This document shows, piece by piece, positions 1 to 8,150 of a DNA stretch of 64,000 nt. The position numbers and the translations under genes are program-made. The notes under the pieces are model-generated. The model made no database searches, was not told the origin of the DNA, and worked only from the letters and a program-made list of their open reading frames with translations. Each line of letters opens with the position of its first letter. The first letter of the stretch is position 1. Source of the DNA: Winogradskya humida (GTDB taxonomy: Bacteria; Actinomycetota; Actinomycetes; Mycobacteriales; Micromonosporaceae). The stretch is taken from positions 84,438 to 148,437 of the forward strand of contig NZ_BOMN01000111.1 of assembly GCF_016862215.1 (NCBI RefSeq), read 5' to 3'.

Positions 1-2
1 CG

Positions 3-617
3 GGGTCGGTCGCCGTGCGGTTGCGGCTGCGCAGCCCCGACGGCGACCAGGGCTATCCCGGTGACCTGTCGGCTGAGACCGTCTACCGGCTGTCGGCAGA
101 CGGGGCGCTGAGCTTCGAGCACCGGGCCACCAGTAGCTCGCCCACGATCGTCGACCTGACGAACCACGCCTACTGGAACCTGCACCCGGGCCACCGGATC
201 GACGGGCACCACCTCGCGCTGAACTCCGGGCGGATCATCCACTACAGCGAGCGGATGGTGCCCGTGCCCGGCCCCCCGGGCGACGTGACGGGGACACCGT
301 ACGACTTCCGGCGCTCGCACCACCTCGGCCCGCTGCCGGTCGACCGGTTCTTCGTCCTGGACGACCCCACGTGGGCGGCGCAGCTCAGCGATCCGGTCAG
401 CGGCCGGCGCATGCGGGTCGTCACCGAGGCACCCGGTCTGGGCATCTACACCGCGGACCGGCACGGCCAGCCCCGCGGCGGCATCTGCCTGCAGGCCAGT
501 GCCCTGCCCAACGCCCCCAACCGGCCCGACTTCCCATCGGTCCGCCTCGACCCCGGGCAGACCTGGACCAGCCGCACCACGCACCACTTCGCCGTCTCGA
601 ACGAAGGTGACCAGTGA
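3..617 (+). CDS. galM: Aldose 1-epimerase (galactose mutarotase), 5'-truncated by the window edge
   Basis: C-terminal 200 or so residues of a mutarotase, which interconverts alpha and beta anomers of hexoses. Visible family motifs are SPDGDQGYPG near the beginning, NHAYWNL about 45 residues later, and the C-terminal signature LQ..PNAPNRPDFPS.RL.PG. Full-length members have about 330-350 residues, so roughly 130 are missing upstream; the frame is open to the edge. The stop overlaps the GTG of the next gene (GTGA), so it heads or belongs to an operon with two LLM oxidoreductases. Identity is firm; the link to the downstream genes is inferred from the coupling only. Confidence 0.9.
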   Translation, partial: GSVAVRLRLRSPDGDQGYPGDLSAETVYRLSADGALSFEHRATSSSPTIVDLTNHAYWNLHPGHRIDGHHLALNSGRIIHYSERMVPVPGPPGDVTGTPYDFRRSHHLGPLPVDRFFVLDDPTWAAQLSDPVSGRRMRVVTEAPGLGIYTADRHGQPRGGICLQASALPNAPNRPDFPSVRLDPGQTWTSRTTHHFAVSNEGDQ

Positions 618-1486
618 AGATCGGACTGCACATCCGGGACTACTCGTTCCCCGGCGGGACGGCGGCCGTCGCGGCGACGCTGGCCCGGATCGCCCGCCAC
701 GCGGACCAGGCCGGGTTCGCGTACATCGCGGTGCCGGACCACGTGTTCCAGGTCAGTTCCGTCGGGCCGGCGGAGCTCGACATGCTGGAGGCGTACACCA
801 CGCTGGGTTTTCTGGCCGGGCACACCGAAAAGGCCCGCCTGCTCACCCTGGTGACCGCGGTGACGTTCCGGGATCCCGGAATGCTGGCGAAGATCGTGAG
901 CACCCTCGACGTGCTGTCCGGCGGCCGGGCGATGCTGGGGATCGGGGCGGGCTGGAACCGGGAGGAGACAGCCGGTCTCGGCCTGCACTTCCCCGAGGTG
1001 GCGGCGCGATTCGAACATCTGGAGGACGCGCTGCGGCTGTGCGCGCGGATGTGGGCCGAGGACGAGTCACCCTTTGAAGGCATCCATGTACGCGCTGAGC
1101 GCCCCCTGAGCCGGCCCCGCACCCTGACCCGTCCCCACCCGCCGGTACTCATCGGCGGTGAGGGCGAACAGAAGACACTGCGCCTGGTCGCGAAGTACGC
1201 GCAGGCCAGCAACTTCTTCTGGACGGACCGGCTGCCCGGCAAACTCGCCGTGCTCCGGGAGCACTGCGAGCGCGAGGGACGCGACTACGCGGAGATCGAG
1301 AAGACCGTCTACTACGAGTTCGACCCGGGCCCGGACGGCGAACGCGCCGGGGCGATCCTCGACGACCTCGCCCGGATCGCCGACGCGGGCCTGGACACCG
1401 TCATCGGCCCGGTCACCGGCGCGCACACCGGCACACCCCTGGACGTCATGGGCGAACGCATCATTCCCGTCGCCGGGAAACTGTGA
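614..1486 (+). CDS. LLM-class (luciferase-like) F420-dependent oxidoreductase
   Basis: 290-residue TIM-barrel enzyme of the bacterial luciferase-like family. Family features are the N-terminal beta strand (MKIGLHIRDYSFPGG), VPDHVFQ, the segment LDVLSGGRAMLGIGAGW that lines the cofactor pocket, and PPVLIGGEGEQKTL towards the C-terminus. Members use F420 or FMN to oxidise or reduce small molecules; the substrate cannot be predicted. GTG start overlaps the galM stop (GTGA), and its own stop lies just upstream of the next LLM gene, so the three are probably cotranscribed. Confidence 0.88.
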   Translation: MKIGLHIRDYSFPGGTAAVAATLARIARHADQAGFAYIAVPDHVFQVSSVGPAELDMLEAYTTLGFLAGHTEKARLLTLVTAVTFRDPGMLAKIVSTLDVLSGGRAMLGIGAGWNREETAGLGLHFPEVAARFEHLEDALRLCARMWAEDESPFEGIHVRAERPLSRPRTLTRPHPPVLIGGEGEQKTLRLVAKYAQASNFFWTDRLPGKLAVLREHCEREGRDYAEIEKTVYYEFDPGPDGERAGAILDDLARIADAGLDTVIGPVTGAHTGTPLDVMGERIIPVAGKL

Positions 1487-1497
1487 AAGGAGACTCC

Positions 1498-2460
1498 GTG
1501 TTCATCGACCCGGACACCGTGCGGTTCGGTATCCACTCCGGTCAGCTGCACGGCACCTGGGAGGCGACCCTCGAGCTGTGGCAGGGCGTCGAGGACCTCG
1601 GCTACGACTGGATCTCGCTGTTCGACTTCCTGCGCCCCCACGCGTACGCCCCGGACTGGCCCTGTTTCGAAGGCCCGTCGATGCTCGCGGCGCTGGCGGC
1701 GCGTACCACCCGGATCCGTTGCGCGATGCTGGTGTCGCCGATCACCTGGCGGCATCCGGCGATCATGGCGAACATCGCCTCGACGATCGATCACGTCAGC
1801 GGCGGCCGCCTGGAGTTCGGCATCGGCGCGGGTGGCACCGACCGGGGCTACCAGCAGTACGGGATCCCGTTCCCCGCGGGCCGGGTCCGCCTGGACATGC
1901 TGGAGGAGGCCTGCGTCGTGCTGCGCGGCCTGTGGGACCAGGACAGCATCACGTTCCACGGTACGCACTACCAGCTGGACGACGCCCGGCTCGCCCCGAA
2001 ACCGCTGCAGCATCGGCTTCCGCTCATCGTCGGCGGGGACGGCGTACGCCGCACCTCGCGCATCGCCGCCCGCCACGCCGACATCTGGAACGCGCTGCCG
2101 GTGAACCCCGAGGTGTACCGCACCAAAGTGGACGCGTTCCACGCGCACTGCGACGCCGTCGGGCGCGACCCCCGGGAGGTCCGCAAGTCGATCACGTTCC
2201 GCGCGGTCGTCGGGGACTCCGGCGCGGAAACCGCCCGCCGGTCGGTGAACGAGCTCGCGGACACGCCCGAGGTGATCCGCGTGCAGTACCTGAGCGCCGG
2301 TTCCATCCAGCAGTGTGTCGACGCGCTCAAGGTCTACGCGGACATGGGCGTACGCGACTTCCTGCTCGCGGTGAAAGCTCCGGTCGACTGGCAGACCCTG
2401 ACCCTCGTGGCCAAGGAAGTAGCCCCGGCCATCAGGGACTACGTGGCGGGCCACCGATGA
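1498..2460 (+). CDS. LLM-class (luciferase-like) F420-dependent oxidoreductase, paralogue
   Basis: Second luciferase-like TIM-barrel oxidoreductase, about 320 residues. Motifs are LFDFLRPHAY, STIDHVSGGRLEFGIGAGG and PLIVGGDGVRRTSRIAARHADIW, all typical of the F420 group. A GTG at 1483 is in frame, but the GTG at 1498 is preceded at five bases by a strong AAAGGAG (1486-1492), so the shorter form is preferred. It is related to the preceding gene by fold but diverged, consistent with two steps or two substrates. It is the last gene of the rightward operon and is followed by a hairpin. Confidence 0.87.
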   Translation: MFIDPDTVRFGIHSGQLHGTWEATLELWQGVEDLGYDWISLFDFLRPHAYAPDWPCFEGPSMLAALAARTTRIRCAMLVSPITWRHPAIMANIASTIDHVSGGRLEFGIGAGGTDRGYQQYGIPFPAGRVRLDMLEEACVVLRGLWDQDSITFHGTHYQLDDARLAPKPLQHRLPLIVGGDGVRRTSRIAARHADIWNALPVNPEVYRTKVDAFHAHCDAVGRDPREVRKSITFRAVVGDSGAETARRSVNELADTPEVIRVQYLSAGSIQQCVDALKVYADMGVRDFLLAVKAPVDWQTLTLVAKEVAPAIRDYVAGHR

Positions 2461-2463
2461 AAC

Positions 2464-2504
2464 CCGATGCCGCGTGCGCCCGGGACCGGCACACGCGGCA
2501 TCGG
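2464..2504. terminator. Bidirectional hairpin terminator between convergent operons
   Basis: Perfect 13-bp inverted repeat CCGATGCCGCGTG / CACGCGGCATCGG with a 15-base loop. It sits exactly between the stop of the rightward LLM gene and the stop of the leftward ATP-grasp gene. No T-tract follows, as is usual in high-GC actinomycetes. Confidence 0.75.
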
Positions 2505-2506
2505 TG

Positions 2507-3742
2507 TCAGACCACCTCGACGCGGTGGGTGCGGGTCAGTTCCTCGTTGACGGCGAGCAGCTCTTCCTCGGTGTCCGCGCCGACGACCGCCAGCACGCAC
2601 CAGGCCGACGGGTGCGAGACCCGCACGGTGTCACCGACGCTGCCGTAGATCGCGACGGACACCACCTGCGGATGGGCCAGCAGCGCGTCGCGCTCCGGGA
2701 GCCCGGCGATCGTCCCGGACACGCTCGCCTTGATGGAGATCCCCGCGAGATAACGGAACGCGGGCGCGGCCCAGGGCAGGTCGTCGCGCTCACCGCCGAG
2801 CAGCTCGTGCAGGACGATCCGGCCCTCGTGCACCCCGCACCTGGCCTCGATCACATCACCGACGTGGGCGCCGCCCATCCGTGACGCGACGTCCGACACG
2901 ACCAGCCGGTCCGTGCCGCGCTCCCGGAAGACCTCGACGTGGGTGGCGCCGCGGGTCAGCCCGATGGTCTTGTTGAGCTGGGTGCTGAGGGTGCGCAGGC
3001 GGGCGTACAGGTCGGCGTGGTCCTCCTCCTCGAGCAGGACCGAGCCGTCGTAGGTGTTGTCCAGCCACGCCGTCAGCCGGGGCTTGACGTAACGGCTGAC
3101 GTGGAAGAACCACGGGGTGCCGGCCCGCCAGACGGCATCGATGTGAAATTCTTCGCCGTCGATGAACTCCTCCGCGATCAGGTACGGCGAGCCCACGCCC
3201 GCCTCCACGCTGAAATCGGCGAGCACCCGGTCCAGCCCGGCCCGGTCGTCGACCTTGACGGTGGAGATCGTGCCCCATCCGCTCGCGGGTTTGAGGACGA
3301 GGGGGAAACCGACCGCCCGCTCGATGACCGCCGCGTCGCGGTCCCGGGGGTCCAGCGGGACGGAGATCCATCGGGCGACGTCCAGCCCGGCCTCCACCGC
3401 GCGGGTCTTGGTCATCCGCTTGTCCCGGGTGGCGAGCGCGATCTCCGGTGAATAGTGGTCCAGGCCGAGCAGGTGGGCGGTGTACCCGGCCGCGTACTGG
3501 GTGAACTCGGCGAGGCTGACGACCTTGTCGATCCGTACGCCCCGGGCGGTCAGATCGGCCACCACGGCGCTGAGATCCTCCAGCGAGTCATAGGAGGAGA
3601 CCCGGTACACCCCGGCGAAGCGGTCGAGTGTCTCCTGGCTCAACGCCCGGCACCCGGCCGAGTCGTCCAGCACGGCGTAGACCTCGTCGGCCAGCTCCAG
3701 AATCATCTGGTGCAGGTTGTGACGCAGCATCAACACGTTCAT
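2507..3742 (-). CDS. ATP-grasp carboxylate-amine/peptide ligase
   Basis: 411-residue ATP-grasp enzyme that would activate a carboxylate as an acyl phosphate and couple it to an amine. Visible features are the central ATP-binding strand FPLVLKPASGWGTISTVKV with the conserved Lys, the EEFIDGEEFHIDAVW segment before the second ATP-grasp lobe, and DVASRMGGAHVGDVIEA near the Mg-binding end. It is the last gene of a leftward operon (oxygenase, aminotransferase, aaRS-like, ligase), 16 bases after the aaRS-like stop. A GAGG sequence precedes the ATG. A second, only distantly similar ATP-grasp lies at 12.8-14.0 kb, suggesting two amide bonds. Substrates unknown. Confidence 0.85.
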   Translation of the reverse strand: MNVLMLRHNLHQMILELADEVYAVLDDSAGCRALSQETLDRFAGVYRVSSYDSLEDLSAVVADLTARGVRIDKVVSLAEFTQYAAGYTAHLLGLDHYSPEIALATRDKRMTKTRAVEAGLDVARWISVPLDPRDRDAAVIERAVGFPLVLKPASGWGTISTVKVDDRAGLDRVLADFSVEAGVGSPYLIAEEFIDGEEFHIDAVWRAGTPWFFHVSRYVKPRLTAWLDNTYDGSVLLEEEDHADLYARLRTLSTQLNKTIGLTRGATHVEVFRERGTDRLVVSDVASRMGGAHVGDVIEARCGVHEGRIVLHELLGGERDDLPWAAPAFRYLAGISIKASVSGTIAGLPERDALLAHPQVVSVAIYGSVGDTVRVSHPSAWCVLAVVGADTEEELLAVNEELTRTHRVEVV

Positions 3743-3758
3743 CGGTGATCATTCCTCG

Positions 3759-4859
3759 CTATCGGACAGGGTGAATGTCAAGGGATCGGTACGCCGCACG
3801 TGCCGCCATCGCGGCGTCGACGCCGTGGATGGCCGCGGTCAGCTCCCCGGCGAGCAGGTGGCGAACGGCGTCGCGGGTGGCCGTGCCCGCGGCGACCCGG
3901 GTCCGGGTCGCGTCGAGCTCGGCGTCGTCCCATTCGGTCAGTGCACGCAGATACGGGGCGACGAGGTGGTCCGGGACAGCGACCAGCGCCGCGTAGACCT
4001 CGCCGGCGGACGCGGTCAGCGCGACATGGTTACCCGTGCGGGCGCTCATGAGGGCGCCGGTGCCGTCGATCCCCTCGATCAGCGGCGTGGCGATGCCGAG
4101 CTGGGGGAGTGCGGCATGCCGGGCGGTCACCTCGTGGGTGACCGCCATGGTGGCCCGCTGGTAGACGCCGCCCACCTCCACGTCGGTGTCGAGCTCCACC
4201 GAGTCGAGCGCTTTCACCAGGGGGTAGAGCGTCTCGTCCAGCCGTACCTCACGATCGCCCGCGAGCCGCTCGCGCAGGCCCGCCCGGTCCAGGGTGCGGG
4301 CGAGCGGCACGCTTGCGGCGAGCTCGATCAGCCGTGGTACGCCGGTCTTCTCCAGCCATGCGCTGTTGCGCCGCAACGTGACGGCGGAGATGTCGAGGAA
4401 AGGTGCGACCTGTCGGCGGTGAGCGGCGAGGCTCTCGCCGACGTCCGCGTCGCTGATGCGCGGCCGCTCGCCGCCGGCCTGCGACGCGTCGGTGATGCGG
4501 ACCGTGACGTCACCGGCGACGAAGTCGACGTGATGACCCATGCGCCGCAGCCGTTCCACGACCAGGAGTGGCACGACGTTGCCCAGGTGGAACTCGGTGC
4601 CCTGCGGCTCGATGGTGAACTTCACCCGCAGCGGCCGTCCCAGGGCGAGGCGTGCGGCCAGCGCTGCCGCCGACGGCAGGACCTCGGTCGCTCGGCTTGT
4701 GGCCAGCGCGGCCTGGTCGGCGGGGGACAGGTCCGACAGATCCAGCCGGCGGCGCGTGGTCGTCAGGTCGAGCAGCTCCCGTACGGCCGGCCCGTCGCTG
4801 AGGTCCGCCGAGCTCAGCAACGCGGTGCCGTGGCTGACCGATCGGTGCAGGCGGGTCAC
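3759..4859 (-). CDS. Tyrosyl-tRNA-synthetase-like (class I) protein, degenerate motifs, no S4 domain
   Basis: 366-residue class Ic aminoacyl-tRNA-synthetase-like catalytic domain. The N-terminal HIGH region appears as EFHLGN, so the second His is Asn. The KMSKS loop appears as ALMSARTGN, so the catalytic Lys positions are changed. The tyrosine-site GGSDQ-like element is EVGGVYQ. It ends shortly after the connecting helices (HGVDAAMAARAAYRS) and lacks the C-terminal S4/anticodon domain of housekeeping TyrRS (about 420 residues). GTG start overlaps the aminotransferase stop (GTGA), so it is translationally coupled in a biosynthetic operon. It may activate an amino acid for a biosynthetic transfer, or may have lost activity; a self-resistance role is less likely given the altered motifs. 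Confidence 0.8.
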   Translation of the reverse strand: MTRLHRSVSHGTALLSSADLSDGPAVRELLDLTTTRRRLDLSDLSPADQAALATSRATEVLPSAAALAARLALGRPLRVKFTIEPQGTEFHLGNVVPLLVVERLRRMGHHVDFVAGDVTVRITDASQAGGERPRISDADVGESLAAHRRQVAPFLDISAVTLRRNSAWLEKTGVPRLIELAASVPLARTLDRAGLRERLAGDREVRLDETLYPLVKALDSVELDTDVEVGGVYQRATMAVTHEVTARHAALPQLGIATPLIEGIDGTGALMSARTGNHVALTASAGEVYAALVAVPDHLVAPYLRALTEWDDAELDATRTRVAAGTATRDAVRHLLAGELTAAIHGVDAAMAARAAYRSLDIHPVR

Positions 4860-6457
4860 GGGGCCGTCCTGCTGTACCCGGCGAGGCGCCGCAGGGCGGG
4901 TTCCAGCTCCGACCACCGGCGGGAGGTGGTCACCCGGACGTTGCCGCCCGACAGGCAGAACGTCAGGATGCCGGGGAAGACCGACACCCCCGTCCGGCGC
5001 AGCAGATCCCGGAACGCCACGTAGGAGTCGTCGTGGCCCTGGACCGCGAGCGACAGGTTGATGGAGGACGCAGCCGGGGTCACCGTGAAGGCGGGCACCC
5101 GGAGCCGGGCGGTGACCGCGTCCCGCAGCGTGGTGAGAGTGGCCTCGCGGTCGAGGCGGTCGGCGCGGTAGTTGTCGTACGCCTGCTGCAGCGGGGCGAG
5201 CTGGAAGCCGTACGCCGCCTCGAATTCCGCCTGATGCCCGGGACCGATCCGGTCCACCCCGCTGATCAGCCAGGCCTCCATCCGGGCCAGCACCTCGATC
5301 AGCGTGTAGAAGAACGACGGCGGGCCGCCGAAGGTGGTGGAGGCGTACTCGTAGTACTCGTCGATGAAGCTCTGGTCGGCGACGAACCAGCCGACCTTCA
5401 GGCCGGGCGCCGACCAGTTCTTGGAGAGGCTGCTGAAGCGGATGACGTTCGCGCGGGCCCGCTCCGGTGACAGCGGTTCCCGTACGCCCAGCCATTCATG
5501 GCACTCGTCGAGCAGGATCATCGTGGCCGGGGACGCCGCGCGGATGAGCTCGACCAGCTCGGCCTCGGGCACGATCGCGCCGGTGGGGTTCGCCGCGGTC
5601 TGCAGCAGGACGAACGGGGTGTCCGGGCGCAGCGCCTCGATCAGGGGGCGCAGGCTCGAGACGCCGTCGTGAGAGGTCAGCGGCACGAGCTGCACCGAGC
5701 CTCGCCGGGCGGCGGACTCCACCAGCGGTGGGTAGTTGGGGATGGCACACAACGCGGGCCCGCCGGTGCTGGTGCCGGTGAGTCTGATCATGTCGATGAC
5801 CGAGCTGATGGCGAACGTGGCGCCCATGGTGATCGCGACGTTCTGCCGTCCGTAGACGGCCCGCCCCAGCCGCGCCGATTCGTAGTCGGCCACGGCCTGG
5901 CGTGCGGCGTCGCGGCCGCGGGAGTCCGAGTAGCCATACCAGTCGCGGTAGAGCGCGTACGAGATGGATTCCTTCAGGACGGCCGGCAGGCCCCAGGACT
6001 CCTCGTCCACCGCGCCCCCGGAGAGGATCACCTCGGCGCTGTCGCGCAGGTCGCCGTAGAGGTCGTCGCGGAAGTAGGAGTTGAACAGTTCCTTGACGAA
6101 CCGGACCGTGGCACGGGAATTGAGGACGTCGTGCGGCGAGACCTCCCGGCGGACAGTGGACGAGCGCCACCGCTCGGCGCCGGCCTGCCGGTGCCCGAGC
6201 GGGCCCAGTTCGGCCTCCACCCTGCCGAGATACAGCTCGAGCAGTTCCTGGGGATTGTCGGGGTTCCGCACCCTGCGGTAGATGTCCATCAGCCGCTCGT
6301 CCGGCGCAGGGTCGAGCGGCGGTGACACCGGCGGTGCTCCGGCGGGAGCGGGCAGCAGCGCGAGCGGTGGCACCGCGTCGAGACCCGTGGCGGCCCTTCT
6401 GGCCGTCGTGAACAGCCCCGAGGTGCGGTGGGCGGGCTCGTTGACCAGGTCTCTCAT
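4856..6457 (-). CDS. PLP-dependent fold-type I aminotransferase with N-terminal extension
   Basis: 533-residue class I/II aminotransferase. The first 110 or so residues, Pro-rich then helical, precede the usual domain. Landmarks are ITMGATFAIS (phosphate loop), AANPTGAIVPE, LLDECHEWLG (Asp binding the pyridine N), and SLSKNWSAPGLKVGW carrying the Schiff-base Lys. The C-terminal SGGNVRVTTS contains the carboxylate-binding Arg. It is coupled at both ends, with its ATG overlapping the oxygenase stop (ATGA) and its stop overlapping the aaRS-like GTG. It probably makes or deaminates the amino acid building block handled by the neighbouring ligases; the substrate is not predictable. Confidence 0.88.
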   Translation of the reverse strand: MRDLVNEPAHRTSGLFTTARRAATGLDAVPPLALLPAPAGAPPVSPPLDPAPDERLMDIYRRVRNPDNPQELLELYLGRVEAELGPLGHRQAGAERWRSSTVRREVSPHDVLNSRATVRFVKELFNSYFRDDLYGDLRDSAEVILSGGAVDEESWGLPAVLKESISYALYRDWYGYSDSRGRDAARQAVADYESARLGRAVYGRQNVAITMGATFAISSVIDMIRLTGTSTGGPALCAIPNYPPLVESAARRGSVQLVPLTSHDGVSSLRPLIEALRPDTPFVLLQTAANPTGAIVPEAELVELIRAASPATMILLDECHEWLGVREPLSPERARANVIRFSSLSKNWSAPGLKVGWFVADQSFIDEYYEYASTTFGGPPSFFYTLIEVLARMEAWLISGVDRIGPGHQAEFEAAYGFQLAPLQQAYDNYRADRLDREATLTTLRDAVTARLRVPAFTVTPAASSINLSLAVQGHDDSYVAFRDLLRRTGVSVFPGILTFCLSGGNVRVTTSRRWSELEPALRRLAGYSRTAP

Positions 6458-7302
6458 CGCGTCCGCACCCGCAGTCGCTTCAGGTGCCGGCGGCTGCCGG
6501 GCCGGGAGCTCGCGCCCGCGGTGCGGCCGTGGAAGAAGTAGGTGTTGTCGATGACGACCAGCGTTCCGGTCTCCCACTTCACGCCCGCCGCCAGGTCTGC
6601 GGCGTACAGGGCGTCGAGCAGGGATCGCAGCGCGTCGTGGACCTCCGCGGCGGTCACGGAACTGTCCAGGCACTCCCAGTGCAGAGCCGCGGACCCGAAA
6701 TCCCGGAACGAGAACACCGGCCGGTCGTCGATCTCACGCAGGATGAAGGGTACGCCCGGTGCGTCCCGATATCGCGTCGCAGCCAGGATCCGCCGGGCAT
6801 CGGGGGTGAGCGCCGCGGCCACGGCGGCCATCGGGGTGAGCACGGTCTGGGCCCCCTCGTCGCTGCCCGGCTCGCAGCACATCAGCACGATGTACCGGGG
6901 CTGCTCGGCGGCGGGCCGCCCGCTGCCCTCGCTGTGCATCGTGAGCGCGCCGGCGGCGAACGGCTGGAGCGCGGGGTCGTGCGTCTCCGCCTGCGCACTG
7001 ATCAGGTTCAGGATCACGTCGCCGGTCACGAAGTCGCGGACGGCCGGGTCCGTCTCGGGGATCAACGCGCCGAGCGTGGTGCCGAGGGCGCGGAAGGTGT
7101 CGTCGTCCAGCGGCCGGGTCAGCCGGACCCGGCCCACACCGTCGTGCTTCAGCTGCCGGGCGAGCCGGTCCGCCAGGTCGCCGGGTTCGGCCGGGTCGGG
7201 TCCCGGCACGTCGACAGCGGGTAGTCGCCCACCGGATCGCAGCAGCGCCGTACGCAGGTGCTCGTACCCGTCGGTGGGTTGCTGCAGGAAAGTCCCGATC
7301 AC
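6454..7302 (-). CDS. Fe(II)/2-oxoglutarate-dependent oxygenase (clavaminate synthase/TauD-like)
   Basis: 282 residues. The iron ligands are seen as H-S-E in LTMHSEGSG (HxE, as in clavaminate synthase and VioC/AsnO amino-acid hydroxylases rather than the usual HxD) and the distal His in NTYFFHGRTA. The following Arg in RRHLKRLR would bind 2-oxoglutarate. The HxE form suggests hydroxylation or desaturation of a free amino acid or its derivative. It is the first gene of the leftward operon, with a GTG start behind GAAAGGGTG. It is divergent from the HAD/flavoprotein pair across a 146-bp promoter region. Confidence 0.85.
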   Translation of the reverse strand: MIGTFLQQPTDGYEHLRTALLRSGGRLPAVDVPGPDPAEPGDLADRLARQLKHDGVGRVRLTRPLDDDTFRALGTTLGALIPETDPAVRDFVTGDVILNLISAQAETHDPALQPFAAGALTMHSEGSGRPAAEQPRYIVLMCCEPGSDEGAQTVLTPMAAVAAALTPDARRILAATRYRDAPGVPFILREIDDRPVFSFRDFGSAALHWECLDSSVTAAEVHDALRSLLDALYAADLAAGVKWETGTLVVIDNTYFFHGRTAGASSRPGSRRHLKRLRVRTR

Positions 7303-7448
7303 GCCGTCACCCTTTCCTCAAGGTGTTCCACCACACTTATTCGATAAACAGCAATGATGTAAGACAATGCGTGATCCTGTCGGAATTGGTTATTCTGCGC
7401 TCCCCGAGCATGGTAGGGCGCAAGGCATTTTGATAGAAGGCGGGAAAG
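7303..7448. promoter_or_regulatory. Divergent promoter region between oxygenase operon and HAD/flavoprotein operon
   Basis: The 146-bp gap is markedly more AT-rich than its surroundings (for example ACTTATTCGATAAACAGC and TTGGTTATTCTG). It must contain the promoters of two divergent operons. TTATTCGATAA at 7337-7347 is a short palindrome (TTAT-TCG-ATAA) that could be an operator. No known regulator motif recognised. Confidence 0.45.
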
Positions 7449-8150
7449 TTGAACACCGATTGTGGCAAGACCGCTGCGGCCGTCGGATTCGATCTCGATC
7501 TGACGCTGTTCGACACCCGGCCCGCGATCCGCGCGGTACTGCGATCCACCTCGGCCGCCCTGCGCTTCGAGGTCGATGTGGACCGGGTCATGCGGACGCT
7601 CGGGCCGCCATTGGAGGATTTGCTGGCGGAGCAGTTACCGGTCGCGGACGCGCGCACCTTCGCCGCTCTTTACCGGGCGGATTACGCCGCGCACGGCCAC
7701 CGGTACGCCCTGCTGCTGCCGGGCGTGCGCGAAGCCATCGCCGCAGTCCGTGGCGGTGGTGAGCGCGTGATCGTCGTGACCGGCCAGAGCGAGCGGACCG
7801 CCCGGGCCCACCTGACGCACGAGCGGCTGGAGGCCGACACCGTGACCGGTTCGGTGTGGGGCCCCGGCAAGACGGAAGTGCTGGTCAGCCTGAACGCGAC
7901 GGTCTACATCGGTGATCACCCCGCCGACATCGCCGCCGCACGAGCCGCGGGAGCCTACGCGGTCGCGGTCACCACGGGCCGGCACGGCGCCGGTGAACTC
8001 GCCGCGGCGGACCTGGTTCTCACCTCGTTGCACGAGTTCGCCCGGTGGTGGGAAATGCGGGCGGCGCCGTTCAAGCGATGCCCTTCCGCATTCGAACGAC
8101 CGGCCGGTAAAACGGACCGGACCCCACGAGCCATTCAAGGAGAACCATGA
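7449..8150 (+). CDS. HAD-superfamily phosphatase (phosphoglycolate-phosphatase-like)
   Basis: 233-residue haloacid dehalogenase-fold hydrolase. Motif I is GFDLDLTLFD (nucleophile first Asp), motif II VIVVTGQS, motif III the Lys in GPGKTEVL, and motif IV YIGDHPADIAAA. The helical cap between motifs I and II is of the small-molecule phosphatase type. The TTG at 7449 is the only plausible start upstream of motif I; a weaker GGCGGGAAAG lies before it. The stop overlaps the ATG of the flavoprotein gene (ATGA). It probably dephosphorylates a pathway intermediate. Confidence 0.85.
   Translation: MNTDCGKTAAAVGFDLDLTLFDTRPAIRAVLRSTSAALRFEVDVDRVMRTLGPPLEDLLAEQLPVADARTFAALYRADYAAHGHRYALLLPGVREAIAAVRGGGERVIVVTGQSERTARAHLTHERLEADTVTGSVWGPGKTEVLVSLNATVYIGDHPADIAAARAAGAYAVAVTTGRHGAGELAAADLVLTSLHEFARWWEMRAAPFKRCPSAFERPAGKTDRTPRAIQGEP

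Noticed and set aside
3759..4859. Annotating this as housekeeping tyrS
   Set aside because: HIGH, KMSKS and the tyrosine-site motif are altered and the S4 domain is missing; it lies in a biosynthetic operon.
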